Positions 1-7,191 of a stretch of DNA of 18,422 nt are shown here, one piece after another. The translations under genes were made by a program, and so were the position numbers. The stretch lies in assembly GCA_028717025.1 (NCBI GenBank), contig JAQUOR010000012.1, positions 1 through 18,422 of the forward strand. Direction: 5' to 3'. Each line of letters starts with the position of its first letter. Position 1 is the stretch's first letter. A model generated the notes under the pieces. The model was not told the DNA's origin, ran no database searches, and worked only from the letters and a program-made list of their open reading frames with translations. The DNA comes from Candidatus Omnitrophota bacterium. Its GTDB lineage: Bacteria; Omnitrophota; Gorgyraeia; Duberdicusellales; 4484-171.

Positions 1-1
1 C

Positions 2-1261
2 ATCAATATCAAGGAATTCATCAAGTGCATAAAAGAAAAAGATTACGCCAAGGCCTATTTAACGATTCGCGAAAAAAATAATTTCCCCTCTATCTGCGGA
101 CGGGTGTGTCCCGCAGAATACCAGTGCCGTAAAGCCTGCGTATTTACCAAGAAAGGCGAGCCTTTTGCATCGCAGGAAGCAATTAATATTCATTTTCTCG
201 AAAGATTTGCCGGTGATTATGGCGGGCAAAAGGGCCTTACGGCAAAAGTGACCGCTCAGAGCGTCTTGTCAAAATTCAAGGTGGCTGTCGTCGGGGCAGG
301 GCCAGCAGGTTTATGCTGTGCCGGAGAGCTCGCGCGTCAGGGCGTTACGGTGGTTGTTTTTGAAGGATTACATAAAACCGGCGGTGTACTGCGCTACGGC
401 ATCCCGCCATTCAGGCTTCCGCGCAACATCCTTGATTTTGAAATTGATTCCCTGAAAAAACTCGGCGTGGAAATAAGGACCAACTATATTATAGGTAAAG
501 TAAAATCAATCGAGGACCTTTTTGCCGAAGGGTTTTCCGCTGTTTTCCTTGGGCTAGGCGCCGGCATACCTTCTTTTATGGGGATACCCGGAGAAAATTT
601 ATGCAATGTGTATTCGGCAAATGAATTCTTAACCAGGGTGAATTTGATGTCCGCTCACGAATTTCCCGTATATCATACGCCTGTTAATGTGGGTAAGCAC
701 ATTGTCGTTATAGGCGGAGGTAACACGGCAATGGATTCGGCACGCGTTGCCATCAGACTTCAGCACGCACGCGGCATAGAGCCGGATACGACCATATCAT
801 ACAGACGCACTGAGGTGGAAATGCCGGCGCGCAGGCTGGAAATGGAACACGCCAAAGAAGAGGGTGTTAAATTCGACATCCTGGTAAAACCCGAAGAATT
901 TATCGGTAATGACAAAGGGTTTGTCACAAAAATGAGGGCTTCGCGCTGCCAGCTGGGAGAGCCCGACGCCAGCGGACGGCGAAAACCTGTGGTCATTCCC
1001 GGCAGTTCTTTTGAGGTTGATTGTGACCAGGCGATAATAGCCATAGGATTGGGCGCTAATAAGATACTTACCAGTGTTACGCCGAAGCTCGCTACCGACG
1101 TGTACGGCGACGTGAAAGTCGACCCTGAAACCATGGAGACTTCCATCAAGGGAGTTTTTGCAGGAGGTGATATAGTGGGAGGGGAAGGGACGGTTATTGA
1201 TGCTATGGGGATGGCTAAAAAGGCATCCGCCGCTATCCTCAATTATTTGTCTTGTTTATAG
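2..1261 (+). CDS. NfnB/GltD-type NADPH-dependent flavoprotein oxidoreductase, 5' partial
   Basis: The reading frame is open from the first bases of the window, so the gene starts upstream; 419 codons are visible. An internal GTG at 104 is not the start, because conserved family sequence runs through it. The N-terminal part keeps the Fe-S domain pattern (CGRVCP, then Cys after four residues and again after three). An FAD-binding GAGPAG lies near visible residue 98, a second dinucleotide fold GGGNTAMDSAR near 239, and the C-terminal FAD signature GGDIVGGEGT near 389. The family comprises the glutamate synthase small subunit and NfnB of the electron-bifurcating transhydrogenase; both move electrons between NAD(P)H, flavin and Fe-S centres in the cytoplasm. 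The SANEFLTRVNLM stretch looks more like NfnB than GltD, but the partner gene that would decide is outside the window. About 40-50 residues are missing. The next gene, gdhA, suggests a link to NADPH and glutamate metabolism. Confidence 0.85.
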   Translation: MNIKEFIKCIKEKDYAKAYLTIREKNNFPSICGRVCPAEYQCRKACVFTKKGEPFASQEAINIHFLERFAGDYGGQKGLTAKVTAQSVLSKFKVAVVGAGPAGLCCAGELARQGVTVVVFEGLHKTGGVLRYGIPPFRLPRNILDFEIDSLKKLGVEIRTNYIIGKVKSIEDLFAEGFSAVFLGLGAGIPSFMGIPGENLCNVYSANEFLTRVNLMSAHEFPVYHTPVNVGKHIVVIGGGNTAMDSARVAIRLQHARGIEPDTTISYRRTEVEMPARRLEMEHAKEEGVKFDILVKPEEFIGNDKGFVTKMRASRCQLGEPDASGRRKPVVIPGSSFEVDCDQAIIAIGLGANKILTSVTPKLATDVYGDVKVDPETMETSIKGVFAGGDIVGGEGTVIDAMGMAKKASAAILNYLSCL

Positions 1262-1320
1262 ATTTGGTACGGTACACCAGTGTGCATGCAGATGGGAATT
1301 GTTTAAAAAAGGAGAGGGAC

Positions 1321-2658
1321 ATGAAAAACAAAATTCAAGCGATCATGGATATGGTAATCGCCAAAAATCAAGGAGAACCTGAATTCCATCAGGCAGTACG
1401 AGAGGTTGTGGAATCATTGATGCCGTTTATAGAAAAAAACCCGAAATATGAAAAAGCTAAGATCATAGAAAGAATGGTTGAACCGGAAAGAGTCATTATG
1501 TTTCGCGTACCGTGGCTTGATGATCAAGGAGAGATCCGAATCAACAGAGGGTATCGCATCCAGATGAATAGCGCGATTGGCCCTTATAAAGGAGGAATAC
1601 GTCTTCATCCGAGCGTAAACCTAAGCATCTTAAAATTTCTTGCCTTCGAACAGGTTTTAAAAAACAGCCTTACAACACTTCCCATGGGTGGCGCTAAGGG
1701 CGGTTCTGATTTTGATCCTAAGGGAAAGTCCGATAATGAAGTCATGAGGTTTTGTCAGAGCTTCATGAACGAGCTTTTCAGGTATATAGGTCCGGATACC
1801 GACGTACCCGCGGGAGATATAGGAACCGGTGGCCGCGAGATCGGATATATGTTCGGCCAGTATAAAAAATTAAGGAATGAATTTACCGGAGTTTTGACCG
1901 GTAAAGGATTGGGCTGGGGCGGCAGTCTTATGCGTCCAGAAGCTACCGGTTACGGATGCGTTTATTTTGTAGAGGAAATGTTAAAGATGAAGGGTGAGTC
2001 ACTTAAGGGTAAAATATGCGCAGTATCCGGTTCAGGTAATGTTGCGCAATACACAGTTGAGAAATTGTTGCATCTGGGTGCTAAAGTCGTTACTCTATCC
2101 GATTCCGACGGATTCATCTATGATGCGGGAGGAATTGATCACAAAGAATTGAAATGCGTGCTCGATCTAAAGAACGTTCGTCGCGGAAGGATCAAGGAAT
2201 GCGCCAAGGAATTCAAATGCGAGTATTTCGAGAAGAAGAAACCCTGGCAGATAAAGTGCGATATTGCTTTTCCTTCGGCAACCCAGAACGAAATCTCCGG
2301 GGAAGATGCCAAGATATTGGTAAAGAACGGGTGTATCGCAGTGGGCGAAGGAGCCAACATGCCTACGACTCCCGAAGGAATCAGCGTGTTCCAGAAGGCA
2401 AAAATCATGTATGCTCCGGGAAAAGCTGCCAACGCCGGAGGCGTGGCTACGTCCGGTCTTGAAATGAGTCAGAACAGCATGCGCTTGTCATGGACGCGTG
2501 AAGAGGTTGACAGAAGACTTCACGATATTATGATAGCTATCCACGAAAATTGCGTAAAGTTCGGCCAGGAGGGCAAGTACATAGACTACGTGAAAGGCGC
2601 CAACATCGCCGGATTTGTCAAGGTCGCCGACGCTATGCTGGCACAGGGGCTTGTATAG
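1321..2658 (+). CDS. gdhA: NADP-type glutamate dehydrogenase
   Basis: The 445-residue product is the usual size of hexameric class I glutamate dehydrogenase, which interconverts 2-oxoglutarate plus ammonium and glutamate with NADP(H). The start at 1321 is chosen because a strong AGGAGAGG-like ribosome site lies just before it and MKNKIQAIMDMV fits the family's N-terminus; the frame also runs upstream into the previous gene without conservation. Visible signatures are PMGGAKGGSDFDPKGKS (substrate lysines), PAGDIGTGGREIGYM, the Rossmann motif SGSGNVAQY followed by SDSDG, and a C-terminal AANAGGVATSGLEMSQN. The serine-aspartate-serine after the second strand is as in known NADP enzymes such as E. 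coli GdhA. The gene follows the flavoprotein by about 60 bases, is probably co-transcribed with it, and is closed by a terminator. All expected motifs are intact. Confidence 0.97.
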   Translation: MKNKIQAIMDMVIAKNQGEPEFHQAVREVVESLMPFIEKNPKYEKAKIIERMVEPERVIMFRVPWLDDQGEIRINRGYRIQMNSAIGPYKGGIRLHPSVNLSILKFLAFEQVLKNSLTTLPMGGAKGGSDFDPKGKSDNEVMRFCQSFMNELFRYIGPDTDVPAGDIGTGGREIGYMFGQYKKLRNEFTGVLTGKGLGWGGSLMRPEATGYGCVYFVEEMLKMKGESLKGKICAVSGSGNVAQYTVEKLLHLGAKVVTLSDSDGFIYDAGGIDHKELKCVLDLKNVRRGRIKECAKEFKCEYFEKKKPWQIKCDIAFPSATQNEISGEDAKILVKNGCIAVGEGANMPTTPEGISVFQKAKIMYAPGKAANAGGVATSGLEMSQNSMRLSWTREEVDRRLHDIMIAIHENCVKFGQEGKYIDYVKGANIAGFVKVADAMLAQGLV

Positions 2659-2680
2659 GTAATTTTACTCGAGACATACG

Positions 2681-2702
2681 CGGGGCTTTGGCCCCCCTTT
2701 TT
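2681..2702 (+). terminator. Rho-independent terminator after gdhA
   Basis: A GGGGC stem (2682-2686) with loop TTTG pairs with GCCCC (2691-2695) and is followed by CC and a T-run at 2698-2702. It starts 22 bases after the gdhA stop codon. It would end the flavoprotein-gdhA transcript before the arsR promoter. Confidence 0.75.
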
Positions 2703-2723
2703 CCATCCGCTATTCTATTCTTT

Positions 2724-2752
2724 CACCTGCCTGCCGATAGTGCAGGCAGGTG
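2724..2752. repeat. Perfect 11-bp inverted repeat, CCTGCCTGC type
   Basis: CACCTGCCTGC (2724-2734) is followed by a 7-base spacer and its exact complement GCAGGCAGGTG (2742-2752). No T-run follows, so it is not an obvious terminator. Palindromes built on CCTGCC/GGCAGG are frequent dispersed repeats in several uncultured bacterial lineages. Here it could be such a repeat or a second transcript-end structure behind the gdhA terminator. Confidence 0.6.
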
Positions 2753-2842
2753 GAGAATCTTACGCCATAATACCTGTTTTGCGTTACCGCCAAATGCCTA
2801 TTTTTAAAAACCCCCAGAGATTTTTCCCGCATAAAAAAATAC

Positions 2843-2871
2843 TTGACAAAGGGTAATTCATATCGTATTAT
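2843..2871 (+). promoter_or_regulatory. Sigma-70-like promoter of arsR
   Basis: TTGACA (2843-2848) and TATTAT (2866-2871) are separated by exactly 17 bases, close to the consensus for housekeeping sigma factors. Transcription would start near 2878, about 20 bases before the arsR start codon, with AGGA at 2891-2894 as ribosome site. The -10 box lies inside the palindrome at 2862-2877, the arrangement expected for an autorepressed gene. Confidence 0.75.
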
Positions 2872-2877
2872 TACGAT
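2862..2877. promoter_or_regulatory. Probable ArsR operator O1 over the -10 box
   Basis: ATCGTA (2862-2867), spacer TTAT, and TACGAT (2872-2877) form a perfect 6-bp inverted repeat that covers the -10 box. It shares the string CGTATTATTA with the longer palindrome at 3181-3204, which flanks the other side of arsR. Two related palindromes around a small winged-helix repressor gene are good evidence for its binding sites, but binding is inferred. Confidence 0.6.
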
Positions 2878-2898
2878 GAAACGATAAATAGGACAAAT

Positions 2899-3165
2899 AT
2901 GACTATTGATTATATAAATGATTCAGAGTTGCTTAAGGCCTTGGCGCATCCGGTACGATTACGGATGGTGGAAGGGCTTCTCAATCACGAGTGCAACGTA
3001 AGTAAGATAGTTAAGGTATTGAATCTGCCCCAGTCAACGATATCACAGCATTTAGGCATTTTGAAAAACAGGGGAGTAGTTACGATACGCAAGGAAGGAG
3101 TTAAGACGTGTTACCGGGTTACGAATGCACGGGTTGCGCAGCTCGTGAAAATATTGGGTAAATAA
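2899..3165 (+). CDS. ArsR/SmtB-family winged-helix repressor
   Basis: The 88-residue product is almost entirely an ArsR-type winged helix. LKALAHPVRLRMVEGLL (about residues 12-28) is the family's N-terminal helix signature, and LPQSTISQHLGILKNRGVV (43-61) is the recognition helix and turn. The wing follows around residues 62-75. It has two cysteines: Cys32, in the place where ArsR proteins often carry ELCVC metal or thiol ligands, and Cys71 in the wing. The classical CxC arsenite motif is absent (E-C-N-V-S), so arsenic sensing is not supported. Redox or sulfur sensing through Cys32 is possible, but the cysteine positions do not match the SqrR/BigR pair. The gene has its own promoter with an overlapping operator and is followed by a second palindrome before thioredoxin, so it probably represses itself and the trx unit. 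Confidence 0.9.
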   Translation: MTIDYINDSELLKALAHPVRLRMVEGLLNHECNVSKIVKVLNLPQSTISQHLGILKNRGVVTIRKEGVKTCYRVTNARVAQLVKILGK

Positions 3166-3180
3166 TTTTTTAGCATATCA

Positions 3181-3204
3181 AACGTATTATTATGATAATA
3201 CGTT
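3181..3204. promoter_or_regulatory. 24-bp palindrome, probable ArsR operator O2 before trx
   Basis: AACGTATTAT (3181-3190), spacer TATG, and ATAATACGTT (3195-3204) form a perfect 10-bp inverted repeat. It contains a head-to-head pair of CGTATTAT half-sites, one of which is also present in O1. It lies 15 bases after arsR and 57 bases before the trxA start. A -10-like TATGAT (3191-3196) sits in the centre, but no good -35 box is seen. The absence of a GC-rich stem and T-run argues against a terminator. Confidence 0.6.
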
Positions 3205-3260
3205 AAACTCGTCGCTAAGGGGTGCGACGTGGTAGCGCCCTTCCGGGTAAGGAGGAAACC

Positions 3261-3584
3261 ATGGAAAAACATTTAACGTCTGAAAATTTTAATCAGGAAG
3301 TTTTGCATTCGGAGCTGCCGGTGCTGGTTGATTTCTGGGCAGACTGGTGCGGGCCATGCAGGATGGTGGCTCCTGTAGTTTCCGCGCTTGCGCAAGAATA
3401 CCAGGGCAAGCTTAAAGTGTGCAAGGTAAACGTTGATGAAGCCGCTGACATTGCGGGCAAGTATGGAGTAATGAGTATTCCAACGTTTGCAATCTTTAAA
3501 GAAGGCAAAGTGGTGGATAAATTCGTCGGTGCTTTGCCTAAGCAGTTGCTTGTCGAAAAAGTTAAACCGCACCTACAGTATTAA
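3261..3584 (+). CDS. trxA: Thioredoxin
   Basis: The 107-residue product is a full-length classical thioredoxin that reduces protein disulfides in the cytoplasm. It has the catalytic WCGPC (residues 29-33), the buried aspartate in VDFWADW, and the cis-proline in SIPTF. The start at 3261 is set by a strong TAAGGAGGAAACC ribosome site; an upstream in-frame start at 3222 lacks one and adds unconserved residues. There is no signal peptide. It lies downstream of the ArsR repressor and palindrome O2 and 44 bases before a DUF6132-like membrane protein. The arrangement suggests a thiol-redox transcription unit controlled by the repressor. Confidence 0.96.
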   Translation: MEKHLTSENFNQEVLHSELPVLVDFWADWCGPCRMVAPVVSALAQEYQGKLKVCKVNVDEAADIAGKYGVMSIPTFAIFKEGKVVDKFVGALPKQLLVEKVKPHLQY

Positions 3585-3628
3585 GCCTGTGCGTGCGTAA
3601 TAGAAAAAATAAAAAACAAAGGAGTGTC

Positions 3629-3790
3629 ATGAAGGTTGTTTTAGGCATCGCTCTCGGAGCGGCAATGGGTTTTTTGATCGGCTACTTCGGGAGATGTACC
3701 GGTTCGGGCATCTGTCCGCTTGTGCGTAATCCCTGGATGAGTACTTTTCTCGGGGCCCTTTTTGGTCTTATTGTAACTATAGGCAAGTAG
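3629..3790 (+). CDS. Small DUF6132-like membrane protein
   Basis: This 53-residue protein begins at ATG 3629 with AAAGGAGTGTC as ribosome site. It has two short hydrophobic segments rich in glycine (about residues 3-19 and 37-52). Between them is the motif RCTGSGICPLVRNPWMST, which matches the GxCPxxxNPxMS centre that I recognise from DUF6132 proteins; the two cysteines lie close to the membrane face. The family has no established biochemical role but is often seen near thioredoxin, rhodanese and other sulfur-redox genes, as here. It is probably the last gene of the trx unit, because a new promoter begins just after it. Confidence 0.75.
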   Translation: MKVVLGIALGAAMGFLIGYFGRCTGSGICPLVRNPWMSTFLGALFGLIVTIGK

Positions 3791-3804
3791 GTCGTATCTT
3801 GGTC

Positions 3805-3832
3805 TTGAGTAGAACGAAAGTATTGCTATAAT
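3805..3832 (+). promoter_or_regulatory. Extended -10 promoter of the RND/LolA/barrel operon
   Basis: TTGAGT (3805-3810) is separated by 16 bases from a perfect TATAAT (3827-3832), which is preceded by TGC, the extended -10 feature. Transcription would begin near 3839, leaving a leader of about 48 bases before the exporter gene. The gap between the previous gene and this operon is only 96 bases. Confidence 0.75.
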
Positions 3833-3886
3833 TGATGCATATCCAAGGGCGGCGCTATCAGCATATCAGGATAACAAAGGAGTGAA

Positions 3887-6403
3887 ATGATAAACCGTAT
3901 TGTTAGTTTTGCGCTTAGAAAACCGAAAACAGTATTTGCGGTTACCGGTATCTGCGTGCTTGTGGCGCTCGCGCTTTTTGTGCGCGTTAAAATCGACACC
4001 GATCCCGAGAACATGCTGCCTGAAAAGGAGTTCGTTCGCGTTTTTAATCACGAGGTCAAAAAAGAATTTACGATTTATGATTATATCGTGCTTGGCGTGG
4101 TCAATGAAAAGGACCCCCAGGGAGTTTTTAACCCGGCGACATTAGAAAAAATTTATAAAATCACCGGTCAGATAAAGAACATTGACGGCGTTATGGCGTA
4201 TGAATTGATGAGCCTGGCCAATAAGGATGATATCGAGCAGGCAGGGCCCGGTACAATCAGTTTTCGTTGGCTGATGGGAAATCCTCCCTATAGCGCTGCT
4301 GATGCAAGCCGTATAAAGGTGCGCGCACTCGACAATCCGATGTTCTACGATACGCTTATCTCGCGCGATGCGAAAGCGCTCTGTATCTATGTTCCCATAA
4401 AAGAGAAAAAGTTCAGCTATCGGGTCGCTAAATCCATTCAGAAGATCTTAAAAAAATATCCCGGCGTTGAGCAATATCACGTAACGGGCCTTCCGCTTGC
4501 GGAAGACGCGTTTGGAGTCGAGATGTTCTGGCAGATGGGTATTTCGGCGCCTCTGGCGGTGCTTGTTATATTCCTCCTTATGTGGTGGTTTTTCAGGAGT
4601 CTGGCACTGGTCGTGATGCCGCTGGTGATGGCTATGGTTGTGGTCGTTGTTACCATGGGATTTATGGTGGGCCTTGGGTTTCCGATACATATCATGAGTT
4701 CGATGATCCCGATTTTTCTTTTACCGATATCGGTGCTTGATTCAATCCATATTCTTAATGAATTTTTTGAGAAGTACCGTGCCTTTAAAGATAAAAATAA
4801 AACAATCACGTATGTGCTTAATGAATTATATCGCCCCAATCTATTTACTTCCTTAACGACCGTAGCCGGATTTTTCTCGCTGTCTTTTGCGCCTATACCG
4901 CCGGTACAGGTATTCGGTATTGCCGTGGCTTTCGGCGTTGCCTTGGCGTGGGTGCTTACGGTGCTCCTGATTCCTGCATATGTGGCCCTACTTGATGAAA
5001 AAAAGATGGGTGATTTCGGTATTCACGAAGATGACCTTGCGCAAGGGTTTTTAAGCCGCGCGCTTGCTGCCTGGGGAAAGTTTACGGTAAAACGGTGGAA
5101 GGGCGTGCTTGTGGCTGCGTTCATTTTAATCGTAGTGGCCGTCTATGGCATTACGCACATCCAGATCAATGATAATCCGACTAAGTGGTTCAACAAGAAC
5201 CACCCTATTCGCGTGGCAGATAAAGTGCTCAATGCGCACTTTGGCGGTACTTATAGCGCATACCTTGTGCTTGAGGCAAACGATAAGGAAGCGCAGGTAT
5301 TTCAGGAGCCCGAGATGCTGCGGTATATCGAGGGTTTGCAGCGGTATCTTTTGGAAGAGGGAAGCGTTGGAAAGTCAACGTCGCTTGCGGATATCACTAA
5401 GAAGGTTTATTATGAGTTGCTCGGCGGCGACAAAACAAATAACGTTATTCCGCCCACGCCGCAGGCAGTTGCCCAGGCCCTTATTTCATTCGAGAATTCC
5501 CATAAGCCCGACGATCTCTGGCATTTTGTAAATCCCGATTATTCCAAAGTCAATGTCTGGTTACAACTGACTTCCGGGGACAATAAACAGATGACCGCAG
5601 TCGTTAAACAGGTTGACCGGTATCTTGTTTCGCATCCCGCTCCGTTTAAATTTTCGCACCATTGGGCAGGTTTGACTTATATTAACATGGTCTGGCAGGA
5701 TAAGATGGTGGTAGGGATGCTTGTGAATTTCCTGGGAAGTTTTCTTATCGTACTTTTTATGATGATCGTGCTTTTTAAGTCTCCGGTGACTGGTCTTGTC
5801 TCGATGCTCCCGCTTTCTATTACGATACTGTTTATTTACGGCACACTGGGTTTTACCGGTAAGGAATATGATATGCCGGTTGCAGTGCTTTCTGCCTTAA
5901 CGCTTGGTCTTGCGGTAGACTTTGCCATTCATTTTATCGAGCGCGCACGCATGCTGTATGCTCAGAACCAGAGCTGGCCCAAAACGGTTGAAGCTATGTT
6001 CGGCACACCGGCACGGGCATTGATTAAAAACGCGCTGGTTATTTCAATCGGGTTTTTACCGCTGTTTGCTTCGCCGCTTGTGCCGTATAATACGGTTGGT
6101 TTTTTTATGTTCATGATAATGCTTGTTGCCGGCATTGTGACCCTGATGTTTTTGCCGGCGCTTATCACCGGTTTTCCGCGGCTTATCTTTGAGGACTCAA
6201 AGGTAAAAACGATTTGTTCCTGCAGTAAGTGCGTTGTCATGTCGTTGATAATCGCCTCTACCGTGGCGTATGTTCTTTTAGGGTATGAATTAGCGCGGAT
6301 CAATGCAACGACGGTCATCTGCGTGGCAATTGTCGTCATTCTATCCGCTGCGTGCGCTCTTGTGTCGAAGCAGAAGATTTGTGAAAATAGGAGGATATCA
6401 TGA
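3887..6403 (+). CDS. RND/MMPL-type exporter (COG1033-like), inner membrane
   Basis: The 838-residue product has the duplicated RND layout: one membrane helix near residues 12-33, a periplasmic domain to about 210, five helices to about 370, another helix near 405-425, a second periplasmic domain, and a second bundle to about 770. Acidic residues that match the RND proton relay are present in both halves: Asp285 in SVLDSIHI and Asp678 in GLAVDFAIHF. It is shorter than AcrB-type pumps and fits the MMPL/COG1033 exporters that handle lipids or other hydrophobic compounds. Two further hydrophobic helices follow the expected twelfth helix, introduced by a cytoplasmic CSCSKC (Cys777, 779, 782). The start at 3887 follows AAAGGAGTG. 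Its stop overlaps the next start (ATGA), implying translational coupling with the LolA-like gene. Substrate unknown. Confidence 0.9.
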   Translation: MINRIVSFALRKPKTVFAVTGICVLVALALFVRVKIDTDPENMLPEKEFVRVFNHEVKKEFTIYDYIVLGVVNEKDPQGVFNPATLEKIYKITGQIKNIDGVMAYELMSLANKDDIEQAGPGTISFRWLMGNPPYSAADASRIKVRALDNPMFYDTLISRDAKALCIYVPIKEKKFSYRVAKSIQKILKKYPGVEQYHVTGLPLAEDAFGVEMFWQMGISAPLAVLVIFLLMWWFFRSLALVVMPLVMAMVVVVVTMGFMVGLGFPIHIMSSMIPIFLLPISVLDSIHILNEFFEKYRAFKDKNKTITYVLNELYRPNLFTSLTTVAGFFSLSFAPIPPVQVFGIAVAFGVALAWVLTVLLIPAYVALLDEKKMGDFGIHEDDLAQGFLSRALAAWGKFTVKRWKGVLVAAFILIVVAVYGITHIQINDNPTKWFNKNHPIRVADKVLNAHFGGTYSAYLVLEANDKEAQVFQEPEMLRYIEGLQRYLLEEGSVGKSTSLADITKKVYYELLGGDKTNNVIPPTPQAVAQALISFENSHKPDDLWHFVNPDYSKVNVWLQLTSGDNKQMTAVVKQVDRYLVSHPAPFKFSHHWAGLTYINMVWQDKMVVGMLVNFLGSFLIVLFMMIVLFKSPVTGLVSMLPLSITILFIYGTLGFTGKEYDMPVAVLSALTLGLAVDFAIHFIERARMLYAQNQSWPKTVEAMFGTPARALIKNALVISIGFLPLFASPLVPYNTVGFFMFMIMLVAGIVTLMFLPALITGFPRLIFEDSKVKTICSCSKCVVMSLIIASTVAYVLLGYELARINATTVICVAIVVILSAACALVSKQKICENRRIS

Positions 6404-7185
6404 GAAAGATCCTGATTGTTTTAACGGCGATTTTTTCCTTAGGTTCTGCGCACGCAGCAGAATTAACGGTGGATGAGATAGTTACGCGCGCTAACAACCG
6501 CTCCTATTATCAAGGTAAAGACGGCAGCGCGAAAGCCAGCATGGTCATCACTGATGCGCAGGGCCGCACGCGGCAGCGCCAATTGACCATATTAAAGCTC
6601 AACGTTGTGCAAGGAGGAGACCAGAAGTATTTTGTTTATTTTCATAAGCCAAATGAAGTCAAGGGTATGAGTTATATTGTCTGGAAACATATCGGTAAAG
6701 ACGATGATCGCTGGCTCTATTTACCCGCTATGGACCTGGTGCGTCGTATTGCCGCATCCGATAAACGTTCCAGTTTCGCAGGCACTACCTTTTTGTACGA
6801 AGATATATCGGGCCGCGCCATCGATCTGGATAGCCATGAATTAGCTTCAAGCGACGAAGCTTTTTATATTATTAAAAATACTCCCAAAGATGCGGGCGTA
6901 GTGGAGTTTTCCTATTACACCGTAAAAATCGACAAGAATAACTTTGTTCCGATGAAAGCGGAGTATTTCGATAAGTCAGGAAAGTTGTACCGGACGATTG
7001 AGGCTCTTGAGGTCAAGGATATCCAGGGCTACCCGACCGTCACCAAAATGAAAGCCACAGACCTTAACGCAAATGCCAATACCATCACGGAGTTCACCGC
7101 TATCAAATATGATGTGGGAGTACAGGATGATGTGTTTACCGAACGCTACTTGCGTACGCCTCCGCAGCAATGGCTTAGGGAGTAG
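6400..7185 (+). CDS. LolA-like outer-membrane lipoprotein-sorting protein
   Basis: The 261-residue product starts with a signal peptide (MRKILIVLTAIFSLGSAHAA, cleavage near residue 19-20) and has no lipobox, so a soluble periplasmic protein is expected. The body resembles the LolA-like family usually annotated outer membrane lipoprotein-sorting protein: YFVYFHKPNEVKGMSYIVW, DRWLYLPAMDLVRRI, and SFAGTTFLYEDISGR are typical. LolA folds carry acyl chains in a hydrophobic cavity; members next to MMPL exporters are thought to carry lipid-like cargo across the periplasm, as in aryl polyene clusters. It overlaps the RND gene by four bases and is followed six bases later by the barrel gene, so the three are one operon. 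It is not the canonical LolA, since it sits with an RND pump instead of LolCDE. Confidence 0.88.
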   Translation: MRKILIVLTAIFSLGSAHAAELTVDEIVTRANNRSYYQGKDGSAKASMVITDAQGRTRQRQLTILKLNVVQGGDQKYFVYFHKPNEVKGMSYIVWKHIGKDDDRWLYLPAMDLVRRIAASDKRSSFAGTTFLYEDISGRAIDLDSHELASSDEAFYIIKNTPKDAGVVEFSYYTVKIDKNNFVPMKAEYFDKSGKLYRTIEALEVKDIQGYPTVTKMKATDLNANANTITEFTAIKYDVGVQDDVFTERYLRTPPQQWLRE

Positions 7186-7191
7186 GAGGCG

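Noticed and set aside
760..1242. Open frame of 160 codons on the - strand
   Set aside because: It is antisense to the conserved C-terminal half of the flavoprotein and has no domain signature.
1252..1320. Upstream in-frame start for gdhA at 1252
   Set aside because: It overlaps the previous gene, has no ribosome site and the extra residues are not family-like; ATG 1321 has a strong site.
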